DNA from: Pararhizobium sp.
Lineage (GTDB): Bacteria > Pseudomonadota > Alphaproteobacteria > Rhizobiales > Rhizobiaceae
Reading direction: 5' to 3'
DNA length: 64,000 nt
Assembly: GCA_017794825.1 (NCBI GenBank)
Contig: CP051237.1
Coordinates: 4,544,501 to 4,608,500, forward strand
Shown: in pieces, positions 1 to 8,718 of the stretch
Numbering within the stretch: the first letter of the stretch is position 1
How the letters are laid out: each line of letters begins with the position of its first letter
Translations under genes and position numbers: made by a program
The notes under the pieces: model-generated
Seen by the model: the letters and a program-made list of their open reading frames with translations, nothing else
Told to the model about the DNA's origin: nothing
Database searches by the model: none

Positions 1-70
1 ACTCCTCTCCCGATTGTCGATTTCCTATTGGTGGAAAATGATCTCTAGTGCAACCCGAATAGACTAGTAT

Positions 71-748
71 ATGAATAAATATCTCTTAAGTGGGCTCCAT
101 CGAACACTCGGTATAGATAGGACTAATGCCATTGATCACATTCTACGTATAAAGAGTGTTGAATTACTTGGCCCACCTCCCTCTCTATTCGATGGGATTG
201 TCTTTATTCACATCCCAAAAGCAGCAGGTTCTAGCATACGATCATTGGGCGTGGGTACAGCACCAGGTCACAAACCATACCGTTTCTATAGCAAATGGGC
301 GCAAATTTATAGGAAAGAGCTGCAAGCATTTGCTGTGGTCCGTCACCCATATACAAGGTTTCTTTCAGCTTTTTACTATTTGCAGAATGGCGGGAAGACA
401 GCGATGGACAAGCGTTGGGCGCGAAGAAAGCGGTTGACGGAATATAATCCTGAGTCTTTTGCAATAGAAAGGCTGTCCGATGGAGACATCTTGTCGTGGA
501 TGCACTTTCTTCCTCAAACACATTTCGTGACGGGCAATGATGGTTCAGTAGCAGTAACGGACATTCTCCAGTACGAGCGGTTGTCGAAGTCGTGGCCAGA
601 TTTTGCAAAACGAGTTGGTTTGGATGCGCGGCTTCCAATTCGGAATCGTGTTGGCAGATCAGATTCGGATCGTCTGTCAGAAAGAACGAAAACTGCGATT
701 CAAGACGCCTATCGCTGTGATTTCGAGACATTTGGGTTTTTAGAATGA
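71..748 (+). CDS. sulfotransferase family protein
   Basis: A 225-residue protein with the two signatures of PAPS-dependent sulfotransferases. The 5'-phosphosulfate loop is HIPKAAGSS at residues 47-55. The 3'-phosphate-binding segment is VRHPYTRFLS at residues 90-99. The family moves sulfate from PAPS to a hydroxyl of a sugar, and bacterial members in polysaccharide loci usually sulfate the glycan. The protein has no signal peptide or membrane segment, so it should act in the cytoplasm. The ATG start comes 70 bp into the window, and the gene before it lies outside. Its position at the head of a run of glycosyltransferases supports glycan sulfation; the acceptor is unknown. Confidence 0.85.
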   Translation: MNKYLLSGLHRTLGIDRTNAIDHILRIKSVELLGPPPSLFDGIVFIHIPKAAGSSIRSLGVGTAPGHKPYRFYSKWAQIYRKELQAFAVVRHPYTRFLSAFYYLQNGGKTAMDKRWARRKRLTEYNPESFAIERLSDGDILSWMHFLPQTHFVTGNDGSVAVTDILQYERLSKSWPDFAKRVGLDARLPIRNRVGRSDSDRLSERTKTAIQDAYRCDFETFGFLE

Positions 749-969
749 AGGCATCTCATGATCGTACAGGCATCTAAAATGCCCGATTTAAATTTGGAGC
801 GGAAACTTTTAGCTTCGATTGCCATTTGCTTTTCCACTTTTATCAAGTTTATGAATTTCCACAACAAATATGAACTTCGGTTGCTTCTGTATTTAGATAT
901 CTGCGACGATTCGGGCGGGATTTATGTTCCCTTGAATGAGGACGGCTGTAACTGGGGAAGGCGTGTACT

Positions 970-2799
970 ATGAACCCAGAAACTTGGCGAAGAGCTTGGT
1001 CGCTACTCGACGCGCACGACCGGCGCAAAGTGCGGCTAGTTTTGCTAACTAGTGTAGTATCTGCGTTAGCATCCGCTCTAATGATCGGATCAATCCTTCC
1101 GTTTCTGGCTGTTTTATCTGATCCGAGCAGAATCCAGTCTGAGGCTGCCCTTTCATGGGCTTTCAATAGTTTTAGCTTTAAAAGTAATTACGCCTTCCTT
1201 GTCGCACTTGGTTTAGGATCGTTGGCGGTCATCCTAATTGCCAATATTCTACAGGTCTCGCGGATATGGGTTATACAGCGTTTTACTATGATGCGCTCGC
1301 ACAGTCTGAGCTACCGACTGCTCGCCCGGTATCTGTGGCAACCATACGAGTTTTTTCTCGACGATCATTCGGGACGGATGTCTACCCAAATCCTTTCGGA
1401 AGCTCAACAATTTGTGCAGAGCTTCTTGAGGCCTGCCGCGGAGGTGTTTGCATCCGGGATCACCACGATCGCGATCGTGGGATTGCTTTTCTTGGTGAAT
1501 CCGATAGTCGCGATGTGGGCTCTAGCACTGCTGGGTGGTGCTTACCTTATACTTTATTGGCTGATCCGGGGCCTGGCCGCTCGATTGGGCCGCGTAAGAG
1601 CAGAAGCGAACCGAGCGCGTTACCGGGCAATCAATGAGGCCCTAGGAGGTATAAAGGATACTAAACTTCTGGGGATCGAGCAACACAGCTTAGAAAGCTT
1701 TCATGCTCCGTCCTTAAGGATGGCTGAAGCAAACACGACGGTCAACTTTGTTGGTGAAGCGCCACATTACTTGATGCAGGCACTGGCTTTCGGGGGCATG
1801 ATTCTATTGTGCATCATATTAATGAGCAATGAGGAGAGTAGTGGTGGCACGCCCGTAGCCACGATCGTGCCGATTCTTGGTGTGTTCGCCTTTGCTGGGC
1901 AGCGGCTGATGCCAGAATTGTCGAAGCTTTACCGCGGCGCTACGCAGCTGCGTTATGGCACGGCGGCAGTCAACACCCTTTATGCGGACCTCGTTCAGGG
2001 CGAGCCAGGTGAGAAGTGTGATGAAATTGCGGACAGAGCCTTGGGGTTGAAGCATAGCTTGCAGCTTCAGAACGTTTGCTTCAGATATCCCAATGCAGAG
2101 CGGCTCGGTCTCGAAGGTATAGATCTGACTATTCGGGCAGGGGAGAGGATAGGCATCGTTGGCACGACCGGAGCAGGAAAAACGACCCTAGCGGACATTA
2201 TTCTGGGTCTGCTTCGACCGACTAGTGGAACTATCTTGGTTGATGGAATCAAGGTCACCACGGAGAACGTGTATTCGTGGCGGCGGTCGGTGGGCTATGT
2301 TCCCCAAGAGATTTTCCTGAATGATGCCAGCATTGCAGAGAACATTGCACTGGGCGCGTCACCCAAGGATATCGATGAGGGGCGGCTGCGTGAGGTCGCT
2401 CAGATCGCCCAGATTGCCCACCTCATCGACGAAGAGTTGCCCGATGGTTATCGTACCACTTTAGGTGAGCGCGGCGTGCGTCTGTCCGGAGGACAGCGGC
2501 AGCGCGTAGGCATAGCCCGGGCACTTTACCGGCATACAGAGCTGATCGTCTTCGACGAGGCCACAAGTGCGTTGGACAACATGACGGAGAACGAAGTCAT
2601 GGATGCGATCAACGCGATGCCTGGTAAGACAGTCATTATGATCGCGCACAGGCTTAGTACCGTGCGGCTTTGCGACCGACTTGTAGTACTCGAAGCGGGG
2701 CGAATCGTCGGATTAGGTAATTGGGATGATTTGCGGCGAGATAGTGTGGCGTTCCAGAAAATTGCCGGAGCGCTTGAAAAAGTACCGGCCAGTAGCTGA
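970..2799 (+). CDS. ABC exporter, fused permease-ATPase (PglK-like flippase)
   Basis: A 609-residue half-transporter of the type I exporter fold. A six-helix membrane domain fills roughly residues 20-330. The nucleotide-binding domain has Walker A GTTGAGKTT (about 398-406), signature LSGGQRQRVGIARAL (about 505), Walker B LIVFDEATSALD (about 526) and switch His in IAHRLS (about 558). All ATPase residues are intact. Homologues such as PglK flip lipid-linked oligosaccharides across the inner membrane. Placed among glycosyltransferases and with a Wzy-like gene downstream, it is the most likely translocator of the repeat unit, since no Wzx-like gene is seen in the window. Protein or peptide export is a less likely alternative. 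The 220 bp before it hold no convincing gene. Confidence 0.85.
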   Translation: MNPETWRRAWSLLDAHDRRKVRLVLLTSVVSALASALMIGSILPFLAVLSDPSRIQSEAALSWAFNSFSFKSNYAFLVALGLGSLAVILIANILQVSRIWVIQRFTMMRSHSLSYRLLARYLWQPYEFFLDDHSGRMSTQILSEAQQFVQSFLRPAAEVFASGITTIAIVGLLFLVNPIVAMWALALLGGAYLILYWLIRGLAARLGRVRAEANRARYRAINEALGGIKDTKLLGIEQHSLESFHAPSLRMAEANTTVNFVGEAPHYLMQALAFGGMILLCIILMSNEESSGGTPVATIVPILGVFAFAGQRLMPELSKLYRGATQLRYGTAAVNTLYADLVQGEPGEKCDEIADRALGLKHSLQLQNVCFRYPNAERLGLEGIDLTIRAGERIGIVGTTGAGKTTLADIILGLLRPTSGTILVDGIKVTTENVYSWRRSVGYVPQEIFLNDASIAENIALGASPKDIDEGRLREVAQIAQIAHLIDEELPDGYRTTLGERGVRLSGGQRQRVGIARALYRHTELIVFDEATSALDNMTENEVMDAINAMPGKTVIMIAHRLSTVRLCDRLVVLEAGRIVGLGNWDDLRRDSVAFQKIAGALEKVPASS

Positions 2800-2837
2800 G
2801 TTAGTCCGGTAAGCTTTAAGGCCCAGAGAGAGAGCCA

Positions 2838-4736
2838 ATGTGCGGTTTGAACGCTATATTCGCCTATGCCGACTCGGCACCTCCTCCCAGCGAAAAAGAG
2901 CTGATATTGACGCGGGATAGGATGGCATTGCGTGGACCGGACGCCGCCGCTAATTGGCGAAGCGATGACGGACGCGTCGCATTTGGTCACAGACGTCTAT
3001 CCATTAACGACCTTTCCGAACGTGCCAACCAACCGATGAGAAGTACCGGTGGTGACCTCACAGTAGTTTTCAACGGTGAGATCTATAACTATCCGCAGAA
3101 GCGCGCGGAGTTAGAGAAGACCGGAACCGTATTCCGCACCAGCTCAGATACAGAGCTCTTACTGCATCTGTATGCACGTTATGGAGCCGAAATGGTTCAC
3201 TATCTTCGCGGTATGTTTGCCTTCATCATTTACGACCAGAAGCGGGAATGCTGCTTCGCTGCGCGCGATCCGCTTGGAATCAAGCCACTCTACTTTGCCG
3301 ATGATGGCAAAACTTTCCGGATAGCCAGCCAAGTAAAGGCGCTAGTCGCCGGGGGAGGTATCGATTTGACTCCGTCTCCCGCCGGCATCGTTGGTTTTCA
3401 CATCTGGGGCAGTGTTCCCGATCCATTCACACTCTATGCGGGAATCCGTGCCCTTCCAGCTGGCCATCGTCTTTGGATCTGGCGCGGGCGAGGCGTATCC
3501 CGGCCCGACCCGTATGCTTCTGTGGCTGAGATGATAGCATCCGGCTCCTCCTCTTCTCCAACCCCAATGCGCCGAGCCGAGAACCTCGTGCGTGAGTCTG
3601 TAGCTGAAAGCGTTCGGGCCCATCTTCTGTCAGATGTGGAGGTAGGAATCTTCCTGTCCGCAGGTGTCGATTCCGGCGCACTTCTCGGGCTCATGCGGGA
3701 TGCCGGCCAGACGCGCCTGACTGCTGTCACGCTGGGATTCGAGGAGTTCGTGGGCACTAGTGAGGATGAGGTGCCGCTGGCAGCTCGCGTGGCCGAGCAT
3801 TACGGTGCGCGGCATGTGGTGCGCCGCGTCGGTGAGATGGAGTTTCGCGCAGACCTTGCCACTATACTCGAACAAATGGACCAGCCATCAATCGATGGAG
3901 TGAATACCTGGTTTGTCGCCAAGGCTCTATCTGAGATCGGGATCAAGGTGGCTATCTCCGGCCTCGGAGGGGACGAACTTCTCGCGGGCTATCCGGGGTT
4001 TCGACAGATTCCACGAATCGTTTTGACAGCTCGTGCGCTAGGAGCGATTCCCGGTGGGCGCGCCTTTTCCATACGCATCCTTAAGGCCCTTGGTCGGGTC
4101 CGTTCGCAGCCCAAGCTAGCCGGTCTCGCGCAGTATGGTTCGGGATATGGCGGGGCGTATTTGGTGCGCCGGGCGCTCCTACTCCCGTCCGAGCTCGATG
4201 CTGTTATGGATCCACAATTTATCGCTGATGGGCTCTCAGAGCTACGACTTCTCGACGGGCTGGAGGAGTGCTTACGCCCAGAACCAGGTTCGACTATCGG
4301 TCGCGTGGCTGCGATGGAATTGGCCAACTATACTCGCAACCAGCTACTGCGTGATGCAGATTGGGCTGGGATGGCCCATTCGGTTGAGATCCGCACCCCG
4401 ATATTGGATTGGGAAATGGTTCAACGCATCGCTCCTGTCATGCCATTGCTTGGGGCAGGCAGGGGTAAGCAAATGCTTAGCAATGCACCTGCTGTGAGCT
4501 TGCCGGAAGAAATCGTTGCGCGACGCAAGACCGGTTTCGGCATACCCACAAAGGAGTGGATGGCACGCTCGGGCACGGAGAAGACGAACCCAGATTTGTC
4601 CAAAGGAATAACTTCACGCATTTGGGCACGGCGCGTCCTCGACGCGTTCGATGTGTCGACTACCACCACATGCGGCGAGTGTGCCTCTCGTCGAGCAACT
4701 CTCGCCGCAAAAGCGGCGGGGTCTGAGGCCGTATGA
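2838..4736 (+). CDS. asnB: asparagine synthase (glutamine-hydrolysing) family amidotransferase
   Basis: A 632-residue protein with an N-terminal class II glutamine amidotransferase domain (about 1-200) and a C-terminal ATP-pyrophosphatase synthase domain. The catalytic Cys is exposed after Met removal (MCGLNAIF). The PP-loop SAGVDSG is near residue 274 and a second conserved segment is SGLGGDELLAGYPGF. The length is typical of the family. Classical members make asparagine from aspartate; copies inside polysaccharide loci are often thought to amidate uronic-acid sugars or peptides instead. The stop overlaps the next start (ATGA), so it is co-translated with a sulfotransferase. The amidation role is inferred from context. 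Confidence 0.85.
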   Translation: MCGLNAIFAYADSAPPPSEKELILTRDRMALRGPDAAANWRSDDGRVAFGHRRLSINDLSERANQPMRSTGGDLTVVFNGEIYNYPQKRAELEKTGTVFRTSSDTELLLHLYARYGAEMVHYLRGMFAFIIYDQKRECCFAARDPLGIKPLYFADDGKTFRIASQVKALVAGGGIDLTPSPAGIVGFHIWGSVPDPFTLYAGIRALPAGHRLWIWRGRGVSRPDPYASVAEMIASGSSSSPTPMRRAENLVRESVAESVRAHLLSDVEVGIFLSAGVDSGALLGLMRDAGQTRLTAVTLGFEEFVGTSEDEVPLAARVAEHYGARHVVRRVGEMEFRADLATILEQMDQPSIDGVNTWFVAKALSEIGIKVAISGLGGDELLAGYPGFRQIPRIVLTARALGAIPGGRAFSIRILKALGRVRSQPKLAGLAQYGSGYGGAYLVRRALLLPSELDAVMDPQFIADGLSELRLLDGLEECLRPEPGSTIGRVAAMELANYTRNQLLRDADWAGMAHSVEIRTPILDWEMVQRIAPVMPLLGAGRGKQMLSNAPAVSLPEEIVARRKTGFGIPTKEWMARSGTEKTNPDLSKGITSRIWARRVLDAFDVSTTTTCGECASRRATLAAKAAGSEAV

Positions 4737-5773
4737 AAACTCTCGTTGTCCATCCCGGTTATCCCAAGACGGCTACAACTCTTCTTCAAAAACGAGTCTT
4801 TAACGCGCTCGACGCGCAAGGACATCTGCGGCATCTTGGACGCTGGGCTAAGGGATTGCCGGACTGCTTCAAGGGGGGCTTGTTCTTTACGTCATTGCTG
4901 CGGGACGCCTCGCCAACGCTGCTGGCACGTGCGGCTCCATTTGATCGGATCGAAAAGGAATGGTCGGAAGGAGATGTCTTATCGCAACTTACGCGGGAAA
5001 AAAGAGGGGTGTTCGCCGGTCTCTTGGCTGAGGACCGTGTCAACCTCTACTCGGACGAGGGGATGACATCGCCATACCGATCAGTCGTCCCATTTGATGC
5101 GTTTCCTCGCCGCATTCGACGCCTGTTCGATGACGGTAGTGTGGATTTTCGTGTCGTGTTCACGCTTCGCCGTCAGCCGGACCTCCTTGCGAGTTACTAC
5201 GCTCAATCCTTCAGCATGCTGCGTCAGGAAACGCGCTGGAACTCTATGCAGAAGATGTATTTTCCGCACGGTAATCTGGATATTAATAACTTATATGTAA
5301 AGTTTGCTGAATTTTCCAATATTATATTGCCATGGGCAAATGAATTCGGCTTAGAAAACATATATTTCATGTATTATGAAGATATTAAAAATAAACCATT
5401 AGAATTCTCCGATGTATTAGCAAGTATATTGGATTTGAGTCCGAAACTTGTAAGCACGTTATTTAGCAATTCAATGACTGAGAATGTTAAAGTCAGAGAA
5501 AGCGACGGTTCATATGTTATCTTTAAGAGCTTGCGAGATATTTTAATAGAACATGGAGTAATGAATCGGATTCAGTCGAAAAGATTAACACGTGTAATTT
5601 CAGCACTTGCTAGTGAGTTACATTTTCGTGAATCAATCACGTCCTTCTCTATAAATGAAGTGAAGGCTCTTGAGAGACATTTTTCCGTATTCAACGAAGA
5701 GTTGGTTGATAACTTCGGAGTTCAACGTGCTGATTTGCAGGATCGTGGCTATGCGACATCTATTAAATCTTGA
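4733..5773 (+). CDS. sulfotransferase, compositionally mosaic
   Basis: A 346-residue sulfotransferase. The phosphosulfate loop GYPKTATTLLQ is at residues 9-19 and the 3'-phosphate region FTLRRQPDLLASYYAQ starts near 143. It overlaps the previous gene by 4 bp. The first 540 bp are GC-rich, whereas from about position 5275 (residue 181) the same reading frame becomes strongly AT-rich with different codon choice. Both catalytic motifs lie in the GC-rich half. The C-terminal half, which usually shapes acceptor recognition, lies in the AT-rich half. The substrate is presumably a sugar of the local polysaccharide. Confidence 0.8.
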   Translation: MKTLVVHPGYPKTATTLLQKRVFNALDAQGHLRHLGRWAKGLPDCFKGGLFFTSLLRDASPTLLARAAPFDRIEKEWSEGDVLSQLTREKRGVFAGLLAEDRVNLYSDEGMTSPYRSVVPFDAFPRRIRRLFDDGSVDFRVVFTLRRQPDLLASYYAQSFSMLRQETRWNSMQKMYFPHGNLDINNLYVKFAEFSNIILPWANEFGLENIYFMYYEDIKNKPLEFSDVLASILDLSPKLVSTLFSNSMTENVKVRESDGSYVIFKSLRDILIEHGVMNRIQSKRLTRVISALASELHFRESITSFSINEVKALERHFSVFNEELVDNFGVQRADLQDRGYATSIKS

Positions 5774-5842
5774 TTCGATATATCTAGTTTCAATTTAGAG
5801 TAGCAGGTTGTGTGATTGTTAGGTCTGACGTAGAGGTTAGCG

Positions 5843-6451
5843 ATGATGAGACTTGTATCTCTTCGGCTGATGCCACTGAAAATAAAAAACTTCATATATG
5901 AAACTCGACTAGCATTAGTACGGTCACGTAGAGTACCCCAAGTTCCTCATGATATTGAAGTAATCGTAGTATCACCGGGTGGAGTCGCTACAACTGAGAT
6001 AATAAGACAGTTATCTCGATATGTTAAAACGAACAATGTGGCTGACAACGATGGCTTGAAGCATATACCTCGTCCGTCGCGAGGACTTCCGAAGTCGATT
6101 TTTATTACGGGAGATCCGCAAGCGATTTATAGAAGTATTCGACGACGTGGTTGGGTTAGTTTGCAAGGAGCAAAGCTGGGATCGGTTAGTTGTGTACTGT
6201 TTAGAGGGGCGCTGCAACGAAAGGCGTTCATAAGCGCTGTCGAGAGGCAACGTACAGCTTGGGAACAAACTGCCCCTCAATCTTTGTTTATAGATTATGT
6301 GGATATTTGGGATCGGCTTACCGATATTGCGGCTTTTGCCGAAGTTACTGATCCTTCCTTCTTAGAAGAATTTCCACCTCGCCGCGAACGTTCCTTCAAT
6401 GAAGATCATATCAACAGTAAATCGAAACTCGACGAGGGAATTTCTTCGTGA
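5843..6451 (+). CDS. sulfotransferase-like protein, small and divergent
   Basis: A 202-residue protein. It carries a loop VVSPGGVATTEII (about 42-54) resembling the phosphosulfate-binding loop and a segment FITGDPQAIYRSIRRRG (about 87-103) resembling the 3'-phosphate-binding Arg/Ser helix of sulfotransferases. The usual loop Lys/Arg is missing (GGVATT in place of the common PRSGTT), so activity is uncertain. It is short for the family and AT-rich like the end of the preceding gene. The stop overlaps the next start as GTGA. A second Met follows directly at 5846, so the start could be either. The sulfotransferase assignment rests on these two motifs and context only. Confidence 0.55.
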   Translation: MMRLVSLRLMPLKIKNFIYETRLALVRSRRVPQVPHDIEVIVVSPGGVATTEIIRQLSRYVKTNNVADNDGLKHIPRPSRGLPKSIFITGDPQAIYRSIRRRGWVSLQGAKLGSVSCVLFRGALQRKAFISAVERQRTAWEQTAPQSLFIDYVDIWDRLTDIAAFAEVTDPSFLEEFPPRRERSFNEDHINSKSKLDEGISS

Positions 6452-7476
6452 TTCCAGAAGTTTCTGTTGTTATGAGTGCATTCAATGCGGAAGAAACTAT
6501 AGGTGCAGCTTTAGACAGTCTGTATCGACAGACTTTTCGCAATATAGAGGTGATCGTACTCGATGATGGTTCGACTGACAACACTAGAAATATAGTAAAG
6601 AATTATCCCGATCCAAGAATCCAACTTATAACCAGCTCTGAAAACATTGGTCTGGCTGGGCGTCTAAACCAAGGAATCGCTGAAGCGCGCGGACAGTTCA
6701 TAGCTCGCATGGACGCAGATGACGTCTGCGATCCAGATCGAATTGCTGTACAGATTGCCTTTTTAAAAAGCAATCCCGATATCAGCTTTTGTGGCAGTTG
6801 GGCGCGCAGTACTCGGGACGGAAGTATTATTCGCTTTCCGTTGACGCACCGCGAAATTACGACGACGCTTTTCATTAACTGTGCATTCTGTCATCCGAGT
6901 GTGATGTGGCGACATACACCGATGCTACAGAATCTGATGCAGTATGACACTACTTTCTCTTATGCTCAGGACTACGATCTGTGGGTAAGAGCTGTTGAGT
7001 TTTGCGAAATGGCCAACATTAGTCGGCCTCTTATGACATATGATGACTCGGTATATGATCCAACATCAGCAAAAGGAGCAAGGCAGCGTGAGTTGGCTTG
7101 GGGTGTTCAGTGTCGCCAGGTCAACCGTCTTGGCAACTGGGACGAAACTGAGTTGAAACGTCACAGGGCAGCTATTCAATTTGGCTGGGAATTAAACCGT
7201 GATGTTATCGAACGGAATGTGGTGTGGCTTGATAAGCTTGGTGATGTCAACCGCCGCAAGCGGCTCTATTTCGAACCTGAATTCTCTGCAACTTTGGGAA
7301 TGCATGTCCTATTCAATCTGATGATCGCTACTCAAGCCGGTATCAATTGCCTTGATCTCTATAAGCGTACCGCTCTATGTCACTACCGCCCTATGACAGG
7401 ACGTGACCGGTTGAAGAAAATTTTCTTTTCTGTCGGATTGCGTCTAGGCATAAAGTCGGTAGGTGGAACAACCTAG
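6448..7476 (+). CDS. GT2 family glycosyltransferase
   Basis: A 342-residue GT-A fold enzyme. It begins with VSVVMSAFNAEETIGAALDSL, followed by the nucleotide-binding DDGSTDN (39-45) and the metal-binding DADD in RMDADDVCDPDR (about 89-92). It should transfer a sugar from a nucleotide-sugar donor to a growing lipid-linked oligosaccharide on the cytoplasmic face. The start is GTG, overlapping the upstream stop. Donor and acceptor cannot be read from the sequence. Confidence 0.9.
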   Translation: MIPEVSVVMSAFNAEETIGAALDSLYRQTFRNIEVIVLDDGSTDNTRNIVKNYPDPRIQLITSSENIGLAGRLNQGIAEARGQFIARMDADDVCDPDRIAVQIAFLKSNPDISFCGSWARSTRDGSIIRFPLTHREITTTLFINCAFCHPSVMWRHTPMLQNLMQYDTTFSYAQDYDLWVRAVEFCEMANISRPLMTYDDSVYDPTSAKGARQRELAWGVQCRQVNRLGNWDETELKRHRAAIQFGWELNRDVIERNVVWLDKLGDVNRRKRLYFEPEFSATLGMHVLFNLMIATQAGINCLDLYKRTALCHYRPMTGRDRLKKIFFSVGLRLGIKSVGGTT

Positions 7477-7498
7477 GAAGTCAGGAGCAGGAGAATCC

Positions 7499-8683
7499 AT
7501 GACAACATATGGTGAAGCACCTATCGAGAAGCCGAGTTTCACAAACCGCCTGTTACAAAAATCAGCTCCGTATTTACAGCTTTGGTCGCAATGCACATAT
7601 AGTCCGCCAAGATTGAAACCGGCGACTAAGCTAGTTGAAGACGCCGCTCGCTTTTTGGCTAACAAACAGGACGGTTCAGAAAGCTGTCACTACCGTTTCG
7701 CCGACGGCAATCAAAATGTACATCTTTTTGGTACTGTATGTGCGTATTTAATTAAGGGCTTATGCAATATACCTATTAGCATTCTCGAACGGGATCGTCT
7801 GATAAAATACATCTTGGAAAGTCAGCGCGAAGACGGGCTGTTCTTCGATAACAAGCTTCTTACAGGGGATAGTGAAAAACTCGATCATTTTGGGCCTCGT
7901 CATTTGACATTGATGGTTGTGCCACTTTTTGAATATTTTGATTTCGAGCCAGCGCGCCCCCTGTATCGATTCAATGGCCGCCACGGTCAACCCTATCTTG
8001 ACGCACCCGACCTTGCAGCTCCCGTATGTTTTGCCAATCCTGTCATGACCAGCAATTATTTCATGAATGTAACTGGGCTTTTGCAGTACGCTCGAGATTA
8101 TCAGGCAAGTGCCGAAGCAAGCCACGCTGTTGAGGAGCTAAAAAAGGCGGCGCTTTCGGAAATCTATGATGTCGACACCGGTCTCTTCTGGCGGGGAGGA
8201 CTGGAGACTGCCGAAAAGCGAGAAAATGCCATCCGAAGCGATTACCATTATCGTACTATATTTGCTTACGACAAAGAGTTGCCCCGAGAAAGAGAGTTGG
8301 AGATGGGAGCAATGGTTTGCGACCAACAAAACCTGATGGGAGGTTTTGGAATTGATACTATGCCGGATGCTTGTGCAGATATGGATTCAATTTACCTACT
8401 TGTTAGTATTTCTGAGGAGCCATCCAAATTTAGAGATACTCTCACGCGCGCTTGTCACTGGCTTCATCTTAATCAGCGCCATAGCGGTGGTTTTCAGTTT
8501 ATGAAATTCTGGATACAGCGTTTTGGAGGTATCCCTATTTGTGAAGAAGCTCCCCTCAGTGCGTCAATGAAGGGTACTTGGTTTCGACTTTTGGCCATTG
8601 CGCTTGCTTACCGCTCGATGGAGATTGAACAGGATTTTAGGTTTTGTGCCATGCCAGGTTATCACGTCTGGCCCAGACAGTAA
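7499..8683 (+). CDS. alpha/alpha-toroid (terpene-cyclase/prenyltransferase-like) protein of unknown function
   Basis: About 394 residues. An upstream in-frame Met exists at 7463, but the ATG at 7499 is preceded by a strong AGGAGCAGGAG Shine-Dalgarno at about 7482-7492, so it is preferred. No signal peptide is visible. The protein has repeated helical segments with QREDGLF, ACADMDSIYLL and HSGGFQF. These resemble the QW-like and Asp-rich elements of alpha/alpha-barrel enzymes such as terpenoid cyclases and prenyltransferases, and some glycan-acting toroids. The family was not recognised. Its place between two GT2 genes suggests a role in glycan or lipid-carrier metabolism, but no reaction can be assigned. 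Confidence 0.6.
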   Translation: MTTYGEAPIEKPSFTNRLLQKSAPYLQLWSQCTYSPPRLKPATKLVEDAARFLANKQDGSESCHYRFADGNQNVHLFGTVCAYLIKGLCNIPISILERDRLIKYILESQREDGLFFDNKLLTGDSEKLDHFGPRHLTLMVVPLFEYFDFEPARPLYRFNGRHGQPYLDAPDLAAPVCFANPVMTSNYFMNVTGLLQYARDYQASAEASHAVEELKKAALSEIYDVDTGLFWRGGLETAEKRENAIRSDYHYRTIFAYDKELPRERELEMGAMVCDQQNLMGGFGIDTMPDACADMDSIYLLVSISEEPSKFRDTLTRACHWLHLNQRHSGGFQFMKFWIQRFGGIPICEEAPLSASMKGTWFRLLAIALAYRSMEIEQDFRFCAMPGYHVWPRQ

Positions 8684-8718
8684 CTTAAAACAATTTTAAT
8701 GGCAGGAAAGTAGTTACA

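Noticed and set aside
758..973. 71-codon frame between the first sulfotransferase and the ABC exporter genes
   Set aside because: It ends in an ATGA overlap with the exporter gene, but there is no ribosome site, no family pattern, and its composition resembles non-coding DNA.
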